Shown here in pieces: positions 1 to 9,410 of a DNA stretch of 64,000 nt. This DNA comes from JAIQFL01 sp035501495. GTDB lineage: Bacteria > Acidobacteriota > Terriglobia > Bryobacterales > Bryobacteraceae. The position numbers were made by a program, and so were the translations under genes. The notes under the pieces were generated by a model. That model made no database searches. It was not told the origin of the DNA and worked only from the letters and a program-made list of their open reading frames with translations. Where the stretch lies: assembly GCA_035501495.1 (NCBI GenBank), contig DATJWB010000241.1, positions 1 through 64,000 on the forward strand, given 5' to 3'. Numbering within the stretch: position 1 is the first letter of the stretch; every line of letters starts with the position of its first letter.

Positions 1-518
1 GCTCTGTTCGAGCGAAGCGCTGGCGAATTTGAGATTCGGCCGCAAGGGCAAAGCGTGGGACCGCTCGGCGTTATCCACGGTGCCCCATCATCCTCATTCG
101 TCTCTCCTACGCTTGTAGCGCTCTATAACTTATCGGCAGAACCGGAAAGACTTTTCGGTACCCAGAGGAATTTTTGTTCGGTCACTCCACGCAACATCCG
201 TGGCCTGAGACACGCCGTCACCAAGCGCATTCGCGGAGCACTCAATGGCGATGTCGTCTACAGGAAGACGCCGCCCGCGCTAAGTCCCGCCCGGCGCGAA
301 GCGACGATCCATCCGTAGATACTGTCGATTGATGTTGCGTCCATTCATCGCGCCCGAAGGCGGTGTGGTGGCGATTACACGTCAGAGGAACGTCCGTGAC
401 GAACAGGTACTCGCGTCGACTGCCAGCAGAGTTCTTCAATTCAAAGAACGACCCCGCATGTCGTCGATCCATGGCTCGGTGCGCTCATTGCCCTAAGACT
501 AAGGTTTACACTGAGTTC
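1..518. other. No recognisable gene
   Basis: I see no recognisable gene here. One plus-strand frame is open from the left edge to a stop at 116-118 and could be the tail of a gene cut by the window. Its roughly 38 residues match no family I know. The other open frames have compositions typical of chance frames in GC-rich DNA. Together with the broken ATPase at 1590-2683, this suggests a decayed region. Confidence 0.5.
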
Positions 519-947
519 ATGGCTGACGAAGATCCAGGCGTCATTCCGATGTTGTCCTACGAGAACTGCCCTGCGGCACTGGACTGGCTCGCGCGAGCGT
601 TCGGATTCCGCGAACGCGCACGTATGCCGGAACGCGATGGGAGAATCGGGCATGCGGAAATGGAGACCGGTCATGGAATTGTCATGCTGGCGAGCGGACC
701 GGCGGGCTATCAAAGCCCCGCAACCCGCTGCAAAGAATATGAGCGTATTCGCGAATGGATGACCGTGCCCTGGGTGGTTGACGGAGTGCTCGTGTATGTT
801 GATCGCGTTGACGCTCACCATGAGCGCGCGCAGAGCGCCGGGGCGAAAATCCTGTCCCCGCCGGAAGATGCGCCCTATGGTCGCCTTTATCGCGCCGAGG
901 ATCTGGAGGGCCACCGCTGGATGTTTATGCAGCGCCCCGAGCGCTGA
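519..947 (+). CDS. VOC (glyoxalase/bleomycin-resistance fold) family protein
   Basis: This is a 142-residue single-domain protein of the vicinal oxygen chelate superfamily. The pattern VIPMLSYENCPAALDWLARAFGF at the N-terminus followed by ERDGRIGHAEME is typical of the PhnB-like/glyoxalase subgroup. The C-terminus RAEDLEGHRWMFMQ carries the usual D-(P/L)-x-G-x-x-W ending. The frame extends upstream to 363, but the family similarity begins right at the ATG at 519, so that start is preferred. Such proteins bind a metal and act on small molecules or sequester them; the substrate cannot be told. It stands alone, next to decayed DNA. Confidence 0.85.
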   Translation: MADEDPGVIPMLSYENCPAALDWLARAFGFRERARMPERDGRIGHAEMETGHGIVMLASGPAGYQSPATRCKEYERIREWMTVPWVVDGVLVYVDRVDAHHERAQSAGAKILSPPEDAPYGRLYRAEDLEGHRWMFMQRPER

Positions 948-1590
948 ATTGAAACCGCAGTTGAGAGGTCCGCGCGCACACCTGGGTGTGTAGTCCCCGG
1001 CCTGCGCATGTTCAAGAGTTGGGCTCGACGCCGATCCGGCGTCGCGGCACAGACGGGCGCAGGTGCGGCGGAGGTGCATGCGGAGCCAGGTTGTCAATGG
1101 CTGCTCTTTTGGCGCAGTCCTTAACGGCATGCCACACGACCCGCTCTGTCACGCCGGTTCCCCAGGTTTGCCTGCCCGGCAGACGCACCGAAACATCCGG
1201 CCTTCGCTCACCAGCCCGCATCCCAAGAGGATCCCAAGCAGCGTTCGATCTCGCTTACCCTTGAGCGTATTTGGATAGACGGGCCGGACCGATCGGATAG
1301 CGCGAGCCCTCGCGCATCTTCCGGGTTGCATCGGGGAAGTTGATAAACGCGAGCAAAAACGAGAGCCAGAGCCTCGCCCGCGTCTCTTCCCCTGGCGCTG
1401 GCCCGTCATGTTACGGATGCTGGCGGGGCGAGGCGCCGGGCTGACGAGCCGCCCGGCACCCTCAGCAGGTAATAGATTCCCGCGATGGCCAGACCTGCCA
1501 GTCCCCGGAGCAATGGCGGGACCGTCAGGCCAAGAACGGCCTGAGGCACATTCAGAACAAAGGCTGCAAACTGGCCCACGGCCAATACCA
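948..1590. other. Gene-poor stretch downstream of the ATPase pseudogene
   Basis: I find no convincing gene. On the minus strand, about 1406-1600 encodes a hydrophobic run (QFAAFVLNVPQAVLGLTVPP and a following GLAGLAIAGIYYLLR) that could be a small membrane protein, but it has no ATG start, no clear ribosome binding site and no family I recognise. The rest looks like relic or non-coding DNA. Confidence 0.4.
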
Positions 1591-2683
1591 GGACCGCCCC
1601 ACAATGGGAGCCGGTGCGGAAACTGGCGGCACGGCTCACGACGCAACTGGTCCAACCGAAGGAACTCCCCCGCCGTGTAGAGGCCTTTACGAACGGCTTT
1701 GCGGCTGGCTTCGTCGATCGGTGCAATCTGTGTCGCTCCTCTATCAGCGTAAATGACGAGGAGGAGTCCGGTCTCGAGGCTGGCGAGGTCGAGGAGATCG
1801 GGGCTGTGGGTCGTCACGAGCACCTGGGTTGACCGGCGCGCCTCTCGAAGCGCGTCCAGCAAAGCGCCGACCGCAGCGGGGTGCGGCGCCACCTCGGGTT
1901 CTTCGATGCCGGCCAGTAGTGCGCTGGGCACGTCCTTAACGCGGGACTGAAACACAGCGACCAGAACACCTAGCGCGCGAAGCGTGCCGTCCGACATGTT
2001 GCCGGCAAAGAATCGCCGGGGTCCTTGGAGCCAGCGACTTCCTGCCGGAATTCCAGGGTTTACCTTGGGCGGAAACATCCTCGACGTTGACGCCACTGAC
2101 CCCCGGAACGGTCGATGCCAGATAATTTTCGATCCGTTCCTTGCGCGCCGGGTCGCCCTCGGCCAACTGTCGGAGCACGCTCGTGAGATTGCTGCCGTCC
2201 CGAACCAGAAGCTCTTTAGAGTCCGGCGCCGAAAGGACGCGTATTCTTTCCGGGTTCAGACTGTGGAACCATGTTCGACAGGGCGTCGCAGACGGGGCGG
2301 AATGCAGGTACTCCGGAGGCGTCGCGAAGGACGCACTCCTCAGTTTGAACTTCGTAACCGCCTCTGGGCCGTGCGTCTTGGAACGCGCAGTGGCCTCGGC
2401 CGGTCGTCAGACGAAACTCTAACCGGATTCCAAAATGAGTCGGATGCCCATCACGGCGGCGCCGCACCTCGCCGCTGCCGCCCCGGTCACGCAGGGACTC
2501 GCTGGTGAACCGGAGGGCATCCAGAAAGTTGCTCTTCCCGGGCCCGTTCGGACCCACCAGAAACGTCAACGGATGCAAATCCACCCTGCAGTGGGCGATA
2601 CTCTTGTAGTTCCTGATACTACACGAGTCAAGAAGGGCTGTGCAATCGTCATCGGATCGGTTTTCGGGGCCTCGAACCGGCAT
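1590..2683 (-). pseudogene. Frameshifted AAA/RecF-like ATPase (AAA_21 type)
   Basis: The pieces of one ATPase of the RecF/SMC-like AAA_21 group can be followed through several frames. The first piece has SIRNYKSIAHCRVDL and the Walker A motif VGPNGPGKSN. After a frame change near 2262 comes SKELLVRDGSNLTSVLRQLA. After another near 2060 comes LEFRQEVAGSKDP, and after a third near 2015 comes RRFFAGNMSDGTLRALGVLV. The last piece contains the Walker B/signature region GIEEPEVAPHP and the switch motif VTTHSPDLLD, ending GEFLRLDQL. In intact relatives these segments are collinear in one frame. At least three frameshifts make a functional product unlikely unless the assembly has errors. Intact relatives are often found in defence or repair contexts; no partner gene is left here. 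Confidence 0.85.
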
Positions 2684-2794
2684 CCCGTCGAAAATCGGGT
2701 AACCGAGTTCGGAAGCCGAGGCACCGTTTCCCGGAACAAACCCATCCCCTGCCTCCGTATGTAACCAATGAACGGAAAAGGAGTATTCACTTTT

Positions 2795-3586
2795 ATGCGC
2801 ACCCTACCGGGCTTCCTTCTGGCGGCACTCCTCACGGCCGGTACCGCTCACGCCGACGATTGGAACAAGACCTACAATGTCTCGGGCCATCCCGAACTGC
2901 GCGTCGAGACCGACGACGGCTCCGTTACCATCCGGGCCGGAGACGAACGCCGGATTGCGGCCCACGTCACCACTTCCGTCTGGCGCATCACTCCGGGTGA
3001 GGTGGAAATTCGCGAATCCCAAACCGGCGATCACGTAGAGCTGATCGTCAAAATCCCGCATCGTCCCTTCACCTATTCCTCCCGCGGCCGGTCCATTCAT
3101 GTGGACCTGCTGGTGCCCCGGCAGATTCAAACCGATATCCGCACCGGCGACGGCAATATCGACATGGAGGGTCTCAGCGGTGAGTCGCGTCTGCGGAGCG
3201 GCGACGGGCACATCGAGGCGCTCTCCATCGACGGCACGCTGCACGCCGAAAGTGGCGACGGTCACGTGCGTGTCCGCGGCCGCCTGGACGTTCTGACCCT
3301 CCATACCGGTGACGGCAGCATCGAGGCCGAGGTGCTCCCGGGCTCCCACATGAGCCAGGCCTGGCGTCTGGAAACCGGGGACGGCAGCGTGACGATGCGG
3401 CTTCCCGCCAACTTCGGGGCGGACCTGGAACTGCATACAGGAGATGGGGGCATCTCCATGGACATTCCCGCGGTGACGGGCGTCCGCGGCACTCGCAACA
3501 AGGATATGCAGGCCAGGCTCAACGGCGGCGGCGCGGTCCTGTCGGTCAGGACCGGCGACGGATCCATCCACATTCGCTCGTTGTGA
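2795..3586 (+). CDS. Secreted DUF4097-family beta-strand repeat protein
   Basis: This is a 263-residue exported protein. The preferred ATG at 2795 follows AAAGGAG (2777-2783) and gives a clean signal peptide, MRTLPGFLLAALLTAGTAHA; an ATG 27 bases upstream would precede that site. The mature part is a right-handed beta-solenoid-like array in which a TGDG or SGDG motif recurs about every 18-25 residues (for example VETDDGSVTI, IRTGDGNIDM, HTGDGSIEA, VRTGDGSIHI). This is characteristic of DUF4097 (putative adhesin) proteins. Function in the family is mostly unknown. The next gene, a permease, is on the same strand but separated by a repeat. Confidence 0.85.
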   Translation: MRTLPGFLLAALLTAGTAHADDWNKTYNVSGHPELRVETDDGSVTIRAGDERRIAAHVTTSVWRITPGEVEIRESQTGDHVELIVKIPHRPFTYSSRGRSIHVDLLVPRQIQTDIRTGDGNIDMEGLSGESRLRSGDGHIEALSIDGTLHAESGDGHVRVRGRLDVLTLHTGDGSIEAEVLPGSHMSQAWRLETGDGSVTMRLPANFGADLELHTGDGGISMDIPAVTGVRGTRNKDMQARLNGGGAVLSVRTGDGSIHIRSL

Positions 3587-3622
3587 GACGCACCGGCCTG
3601 TCGGGCGCACCCGGCCCATAAT

Positions 3623-3668
3623 GTCCCGGCATGAGTGCCGAGACGGCAGACAGAAGTGTCCGCGCCAC
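3623..3668 (-). repeat. REP-like hairpin repeat, copy 1
   Basis: Read on the minus strand this begins GTGGCGCGGACACTTCTGTC and continues into a second hairpin, CGGCACTCATGCCG. The GTGGCGC end and the GGACAC/GGCACTC cores match the other copies at 18149, 31084, 37807, 44981, 47953 and 55713. Confidence 0.7.
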
Positions 3669-3750
3669 ATCGCGGCTCATCCGGTTTTCCTGTCGAATTG
3701 CCTAACCCCTTCGCAACTGGTCCGTCTCCGGGACTAACATTGGATCTAAT

Positions 3751-6183
3751 ATGCTGCAAGATCTGCGAATCGGCCTCCGGATGCTGGGCCGCAACCCGGG
3801 ATTCACTCTGTTGGCGGTCCTTTGCCTGTCGCTGGGAATCGGCGCAACCACTTCCGTCTTCAGTTGGATGGAAGGCATCCTTCTGCGCCCGTTCCCGCTC
3901 GTCGTGAACCAGGACCGGATGGTCGCCCTGACCGGGGTCGACCGCAACGGCCGCACGGATGTCTCGTGGCCCGATCTCCAGGACCTGCGAAGGGACTGCA
4001 CGCTGGTCGAGTCGTTCATCGCCGAGCACATCGGCGGCGCAACGCTCAATGTCGGTTATCGGGCCGAGAGGGCGACCGGAAGCGTGGTCTCGTCGAATTA
4101 CTTCGACGCACTCGGCATCCGCCCGATTCTGGGCCGCGCCTTCCATCCGGACGACGATATCGGCCGCAACACCCATCCGGTCACCGTGATCAGTTACCAG
4201 ATGTGGACCGAGCGTTTCAAACGCGACCCGGACGTGGCTGGTAAGACGCAGATGCTCAATGGCGTCAAGTACGAAATCATCGGCGTTGCGCCCGAAGGAT
4301 TCTACGGGACCTTTGTGGGCTACTCGTGGAAGTTCTGGGTTCCGGCTTCCATGGAAGAGGCGTTCGAAGGCGGCGGTTACAAGTTAGAGGACCGAGGCGC
4401 CCGTTGGATCGAAGGGTTTGCCATTCTGAAACCGGGCGTTACCATCGAACAGGCCCAGGCGGAAATCTCTGCGATCGGGGCCCGTTTGGACGCGGCCTAC
4501 CCCGAGACGAATCGCGCGCGCAGCTTCAAGCTGTATCCGCTGTGGCAAACGCCGTTCAATAATGCCGGCACCCTGCTGCCCACACTGCGGATCGCCCTGG
4601 TGGTAGCCTGCCTGGTCCTGCTGATCGCCTGCGCGAATGTCGGAAACCTGCTGCTGGTCCGCGCCTTCGCCCGGAGCCACGAGATGACGGTGCGGCTTTC
4701 CGTCGGAGCGGGGCGCGCCAGGCTGCTGCGGCAACTCCTCACCGAGGGCCTGTTGCTCTCAACCGCGGCGGCCTTGTGTGGACTGCTGGTGGCGTATCTG
4801 TGCCGTGATCTCTTGAAGGTGATGTTCGCCCCGCCGGCGCCTGGAGTGGTCATCAGTCTGCGGTCCGACATGGATTGGCGGGTGCTCGCGCTCAGTGCGG
4901 GCGTCTGCCTGATTGCGACACTCCTGTTCGGATTGGTCCCGGCGTTGCAGGCGGGCAGCGTCGATCTCGCATCCACCATGAAGTCCGAATCCGTCGGCGT
5001 GGTGGGCGGCCGCCGGAAGGCATGGATCCGGTCGGGCCTGGTGATGGTGCAGGTGTCCCTCAGTTTCATTCTGTTGGTAGGCGCGGGGCTGCTGCTCAAG
5101 AGCCTGGAGGCGATGCGGGCGGCCGATGTGGGCTTTGCCACGCGGGGAGTCCTGTTCGGTAATGTGGACATGGTCGCGGCCGGCTACGATGGACCGCGCA
5201 TGCGCAATTTTCAGGATCAGTTTACAGACCGGGTGAAGGGCATTCCCGGCGTGGAAGCGATGGTGTGGTCCAAGTGGGTGCCGTTCACCTATCGCAGTCC
5301 CGCCTCGGCCGCGATAGCGGTGGAAGGATACGAAGCCGCTCCGGGCGAACAGCCGATTATCGAATACAACGAAGTTGGGCCGGATTATTTCTTCGCCACG
5401 GGCACGGCGCTCCTGGGCGGCCGCGACATCAGCGTGGCCGATAACGAAACCACGGCTTCGGTCGCCGTCGTAAATGAAGCTATGGCTCAGCGCTTCTGGC
5501 GGGGGGAAAGCCCACTGGGAAAGCGATTTCAGGCCAAAGGCAAATGGCTCCAAGTGGTAGGGATCGCCAAGACCACAAAGTTCGGCAGCCTGTTGGAAAC
5601 CAATGAGCCATTCTTTTACACGCCGCTGCGACAAGGCGCTGGGGGCGGTTCAAATTTCCAGATCCGGACGCGCCTGGGTCCGGAAGCCATGGCGAGCGCG
5701 CTGCTGCGGGAGATGAAAGGAATCGACGCCAACCTCGCGCCGGGCGAAGTGATCACCATGCGCGAACAGGTGGACCGCCGGACCTGGAGCCAGCGCGCGG
5801 CAGTTACCTTGCTCGGGATCTTCGCCGGCATCGCGCTGTGGTTATCGGGCATTGGACTGTACGGCGTGATGTCGTATGCCGTTTCGCAGAGCGCGCGGGA
5901 ACTGGGCCTGCGAATGGCGCTCGGCGCGACCGGCTCGGATCTGCTGCGGATTGTCATGGTGAAGGGAGTCCAGGTGACTGTGGCGGGCATCTGCGTCGGC
6001 GGTGCGGCAGCGTTGGGGTTGACTCGCTTGATGGGCGATCTTCTCTACAGGACGAGCCCGCGCGACCCAGGGTCGTTTGCTGCCGCATTCGTTGCTATGG
6101 CCACCGCGGCGATTGCGGCTTGCCTGCTCCCTGCATGGCGGGCGATGCGAACCGATCCCGTCCGGGCACTCCGGGGCTCTTAA
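3751..6183 (+). CDS. ADOP-type duplicated MacB/FtsX ABC transporter permease
   Basis: This is an 810-residue inner-membrane permease with the organisation of the acidobacterial ADOP group. A short N-terminal stretch LGRNPGFTLLAVLCLSLGIG forms the first membrane helix. It is followed by a periplasmic MacB_PCD-like domain (about 50-270), an FtsX block of three helices (about 285-400), a second PCD domain (about 430-650) and a second FtsX block (about 690-800) ending LPAWRAMRTDPVRALR. This duplication makes one polypeptide equivalent to a permease dimer. No ATP-binding subunit lies next to it, which is usual for the group. Substrate unknown; export of lipopeptides, macrolides or signals is typical of MacB relatives. 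Confidence 0.92.
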   Translation: MLQDLRIGLRMLGRNPGFTLLAVLCLSLGIGATTSVFSWMEGILLRPFPLVVNQDRMVALTGVDRNGRTDVSWPDLQDLRRDCTLVESFIAEHIGGATLNVGYRAERATGSVVSSNYFDALGIRPILGRAFHPDDDIGRNTHPVTVISYQMWTERFKRDPDVAGKTQMLNGVKYEIIGVAPEGFYGTFVGYSWKFWVPASMEEAFEGGGYKLEDRGARWIEGFAILKPGVTIEQAQAEISAIGARLDAAYPETNRARSFKLYPLWQTPFNNAGTLLPTLRIALVVACLVLLIACANVGNLLLVRAFARSHEMTVRLSVGAGRARLLRQLLTEGLLLSTAAALCGLLVAYLCRDLLKVMFAPPAPGVVISLRSDMDWRVLALSAGVCLIATLLFGLVPALQAGSVDLASTMKSESVGVVGGRRKAWIRSGLVMVQVSLSFILLVGAGLLLKSLEAMRAADVGFATRGVLFGNVDMVAAGYDGPRMRNFQDQFTDRVKGIPGVEAMVWSKWVPFTYRSPASAAIAVEGYEAAPGEQPIIEYNEVGPDYFFATGTALLGGRDISVADNETTASVAVVNEAMAQRFWRGESPLGKRFQAKGKWLQVVGIAKTTKFGSLLETNEPFFYTPLRQGAGGGSNFQIRTRLGPEAMASALLREMKGIDANLAPGEVITMREQVDRRTWSQRAAVTLLGIFAGIALWLSGIGLYGVMSYAVSQSARELGLRMALGATGSDLLRIVMVKGVQVTVAGICVGGAAALGLTRLMGDLLYRTSPRDPGSFAAAFVAMATAAIAACLLPAWRAMRTDPVRALRGS

Positions 6184-6395
6184 GGCAAAGGCGGCTGGCA
6201 GGGTCGTTCGCGTTTTCGACCAATTACGACCTATCGACGCGCCAATGGGGGCCGCAAGCGCAGAACCCGTTTAACTAAAATTAGTCTGGCGTCAGCCGGC
6301 CTCATCCCGGTAACCTTGAAAGTAGGGCTCACGCCACGTAAAGCCTCACTTCTCCAGCGTTTGCAATACTCGCCTCAGGAATTCAGACAAGCTCC

Positions 6396-9300
6396 ATGCA
6401 AATCCATTCGGGTGTGATTTCCCGGCCGGGCGCTTCGGCGCTGGCCTTGGTGTTGGTCATTTCGTCCGCCGCGGCCCAGACGCAACCGCCTGCCCAGGCT
6501 TTGCCGAACCTGGGGCAGCAGATCACTCCGCTGGCGCCCGAAGGCGCGCGTTTTCAATCGCTCGACCCGGATCTGCCGTACGACGCGAATTTCCCGGCAG
6601 GACAAAGCTGGGCCGTGAGCAATGCCGTGACGTCTGTCGTAAGTCCGGACCGCAATACCCTGCTGATACTGACCAGTGGTTACAACCGCGTCTTCACTAC
6701 CAACCTCGTTCTTCCCACGACGCCGGTCCTCTGGTATCCGCCGGCCTCGAATGACTATGTGTTCGTCTACGACATCTCCACGGCGAAACCGATCAAACGG
6801 CAGGTGCTGCAATTCCCGAACACCTACAACGGAATCGTCTTCGACCCGTCCGGGAGCGCCTTCTACGTGTCCGGCGGCCCCAGCGACAACATCCACGTGG
6901 TGACACGAGGTGCTTCCGGCGCCTGGGCCGACCAGCCCGCCATGATGCTGCTGTTGGGCCACACGGCGGGTGTGGGGTTTGGAGTGCATCCCTGCGCGGC
7001 TGGCGTAGCCATATCCCAGGACGGGCAGACGCTGGTGGCGGCGAACTACTACAACGACTCGATCACCATTTTCAGAGGCGGGCTCGGCAAATGGATGAAC
7101 CCGGTGGAAGTCGATTTGAGGCCCGGAAAACGCGATCCATCACAATCGGGCGTGCCGGGCGGCGAGTATCCGTTCTGGGTGGCGGTCAAGGGGAACGGAC
7201 CGGACGCGGTGGCCTACGTATCCAGCATTCGCGACCGCGAAATCGACGTCGTGAAAACACTCGGCCCGCTCACACCATTCGGACATGCCGGGCCTTCGAT
7301 TCTGGCCCGGATCCGTGTCAAAGGCCAGCCCAACAAGATGACCCTGAATCGGGGGCAGTCGCGGCTCTATGTTGTCGAGGACCAGTCCGATAGAGTGGAT
7401 GTAATCGACACCGCCAACAACCGGGTCGTGGAAACGATGCCCGTAATCGCGCCGTCGGGCCTGTTGCGCCCGGAGTTGGCTCCCTATACGGGAGCGAACC
7501 CGAACAGCGTGACCCTCTCGCCGGATGAAACGCAGCTCTACGTAACCAACGGCAATTTGAATTGTGTGGCGGTGGTCGCCCTCGGCGGGAGCGACGCTGG
7601 CGATCAGGTGATTGGGCTGATTCCGGCGGGCTGGTACCCGAACTCGGTCAGTTTGAACGCGGACGGCAGCGCCATGTACGTGATCAACGGGAAGTCGCCG
7701 ACGGGGCCGAATCCGGGATTCTGCTATGGCGGGTATGCACCAGTGGGCGCGAAAACCTGCCTGGAAACCAACCAATACAATCCGCAGCTGGTCAAAGCAG
7801 GTTTTCAAAGTTTTCCGACGCCGCGAGGAGCGCAATTGGATGTCTTGACCGCGCAGGTCGTCGCGAACAACCGGTTGACCAGCCGGGAGAGCGATGCGGA
7901 TCGGGCGATCCTGGCGGCCGTGAGAAAGGGCGTACCGCACGTAATCTTCGTCATCAAAGAGAACCGCACCTACGACCAGATTCTGGGCGATCTGCCGATC
8001 GGGAACGGCGATCCCGATCTGACCGAGTTCGGGAGCGCGATCACGCCCAATCAGCACAATCTGGCTCTGACGTTCGTAACTCTCGACAATTTCATGGACA
8101 GCGCGGAAGTCAGCTATGACGGATGGGCGTGGACCACGGGGGCCCGCGCTCTGGACGTGATCGAACGCGAGTACCCCATCGCTTATGCATATCGCGGGCT
8201 CAGCCTGGAAGCGGAGGGCACGAACCGCAACGTGAACGTCTCGATACCGGACCCCGCCGGGCGTCTGGCCGCCAATCCGTTGACGCCCGAAGACGCGGAT
8301 GTGCTGCCAGGTACCGCGGACATTGGTTCGCCGGACGGGCCGGGCAACGAACTCAATACCGGTCACCTGTGGGATTCTGCCCTGCGGGCCAATCTGACGG
8401 TCCGCAACTACGGATTCTTCATCGACGCTTCTCGCTATACATCTCCGGTCTTCAGAATTCCGCTCTCGCGGAATCCGTTCGCCAGCGGTACGGTGGTGGC
8501 GTATCCCTCGAATGCCGCACTGACGCCGTATACCGACCCCTACTTCCGCGGGTTTGATCCGGCGCTCCCCGACTACTACCGCTACTCGGAGTGGGCCCGC
8601 GATTTCGATGCGAATTATGCAGCCGGTGGCCTGCCGGCGCTGACCCTGATTCGGTTCATGAACGATCACACCGGGAGCTTCGCTACCGCGATTGACGGTG
8701 TCAACGTGCCGGAGTTGCAGGTGTCCGATAACGATTATGCGGTCGGCCTGCTGGTCCAGAAGATCGCACACAGCGTCTACGCGAATAACACCCTGATTTT
8801 TGTCATTGAAGACGACGCGCAGGATGGCGGCGACCACGTGGACTCACATCGCAGCGTGGCCTTCGTGGCGGGCGCCTATGTGAAACAGGGTGCGCTGGTC
8901 TCGACGCCCTACAACACGATCGACTTCATCCGCACGATCGAAGAGGTGCTGGGGCTCCCACCCATGAATCTGAACGATGCTCTGGCGCGGCCGATGGCCG
9001 ACATCTTCAATATCACGCCGAGCGCCTGGAATTTTACCGCGGCTCCCGCGGCGGCTCTCTACAATACGCAACTGCCGCTTCCGCCAAAGCCGGCCGCTCT
9101 CGCGGTGCCCAGGCTGAAACACAATGCGAAATACTGGGCCCGCGCGACCAGGGGAATGGACTTCAAGGACGAAGACGAGGTAGATCCGCGGGATTTCAAC
9201 CACATTCTGTGGAAAGGGTTGATGGGTAAGAAACCGTATCCCGAGGCTCCGACCGGATTGGATCTGCGGGAGAACCGCGCAGAATTCCTGGCGTGCGGCC

Positions 9301-9410
9301 TCCAGCAATTGGGCCAACCTGCCGATAAGACACTGGAGGCGAAACGAAATGAAAATGCTTCTGGTAGCTGCCTGCTGCGTTCCATTCCTGGCCGGGCAGC
9401 CCGCCGATGA
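6396..9410 (+). CDS. Secreted beta-propeller plus phosphoesterase protein
   Basis: This 1004-residue protein has an N-terminal signal peptide (ALALVLVISSAAAQ). Residues about 60-460 form a YVTN/YncE-type beta-propeller with blades such as SVTLSPDETQLYVTNGNLNC and SVSLNADGSAMYVINGK. Residues about 510-860 resemble the phosphoesterase (PF04185-like, phospholipase C/acid phosphatase) domain: VPHVIFVIKENRTYDQILGD, then DNFMDSAEVSYDGW, and later FVIEDDAQDGGDHVDSHRS, which holds the late metal-ligand cluster. It overlaps the next gene by 62 bases, so the two are probably co-translated. Together with the phosphatase homologues downstream it suggests phosphate scavenging outside the cytoplasm. Substrate unknown. 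Confidence 0.88.
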   Translation: MQIHSGVISRPGASALALVLVISSAAAQTQPPAQALPNLGQQITPLAPEGARFQSLDPDLPYDANFPAGQSWAVSNAVTSVVSPDRNTLLILTSGYNRVFTTNLVLPTTPVLWYPPASNDYVFVYDISTAKPIKRQVLQFPNTYNGIVFDPSGSAFYVSGGPSDNIHVVTRGASGAWADQPAMMLLLGHTAGVGFGVHPCAAGVAISQDGQTLVAANYYNDSITIFRGGLGKWMNPVEVDLRPGKRDPSQSGVPGGEYPFWVAVKGNGPDAVAYVSSIRDREIDVVKTLGPLTPFGHAGPSILARIRVKGQPNKMTLNRGQSRLYVVEDQSDRVDVIDTANNRVVETMPVIAPSGLLRPELAPYTGANPNSVTLSPDETQLYVTNGNLNCVAVVALGGSDAGDQVIGLIPAGWYPNSVSLNADGSAMYVINGKSPTGPNPGFCYGGYAPVGAKTCLETNQYNPQLVKAGFQSFPTPRGAQLDVLTAQVVANNRLTSRESDADRAILAAVRKGVPHVIFVIKENRTYDQILGDLPIGNGDPDLTEFGSAITPNQHNLALTFVTLDNFMDSAEVSYDGWAWTTGARALDVIEREYPIAYAYRGLSLEAEGTNRNVNVSIPDPAGRLAANPLTPEDADVLPGTADIGSPDGPGNELNTGHLWDSALRANLTVRNYGFFIDASRYTSPVFRIPLSRNPFASGTVVAYPSNAALTPYTDPYFRGFDPALPDYYRYSEWARDFDANYAAGGLPALTLIRFMNDHTGSFATAIDGVNVPELQVSDNDYAVGLLVQKIAHSVYANNTLIFVIEDDAQDGGDHVDSHRSVAFVAGAYVKQGALVSTPYNTIDFIRTIEEVLGLPPMNLNDALARPMADIFNITPSAWNFTAAPAAALYNTQLPLPPKPAALAVPRLKHNAKYWARATRGMDFKDEDEVDPRDFNHILWKGLMGKKPYPEAPTGLDLRENRAEFLACGLQQLGQPADKTLEAKRNENASGSCLLRSIPGRAARR

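Noticed and set aside
1406..1600. Short hydrophobic minus-strand frame that could be a membrane protein
   Set aside because: No standard start, no ribosome binding site and no family; it may be part of relic sequence.
7140..8837. Long minus-strand open frame opposite the propeller-phosphoesterase
   Set aside because: The plus-strand protein has clear domains, while the minus-strand one has no recognised motif or ribosome binding site.
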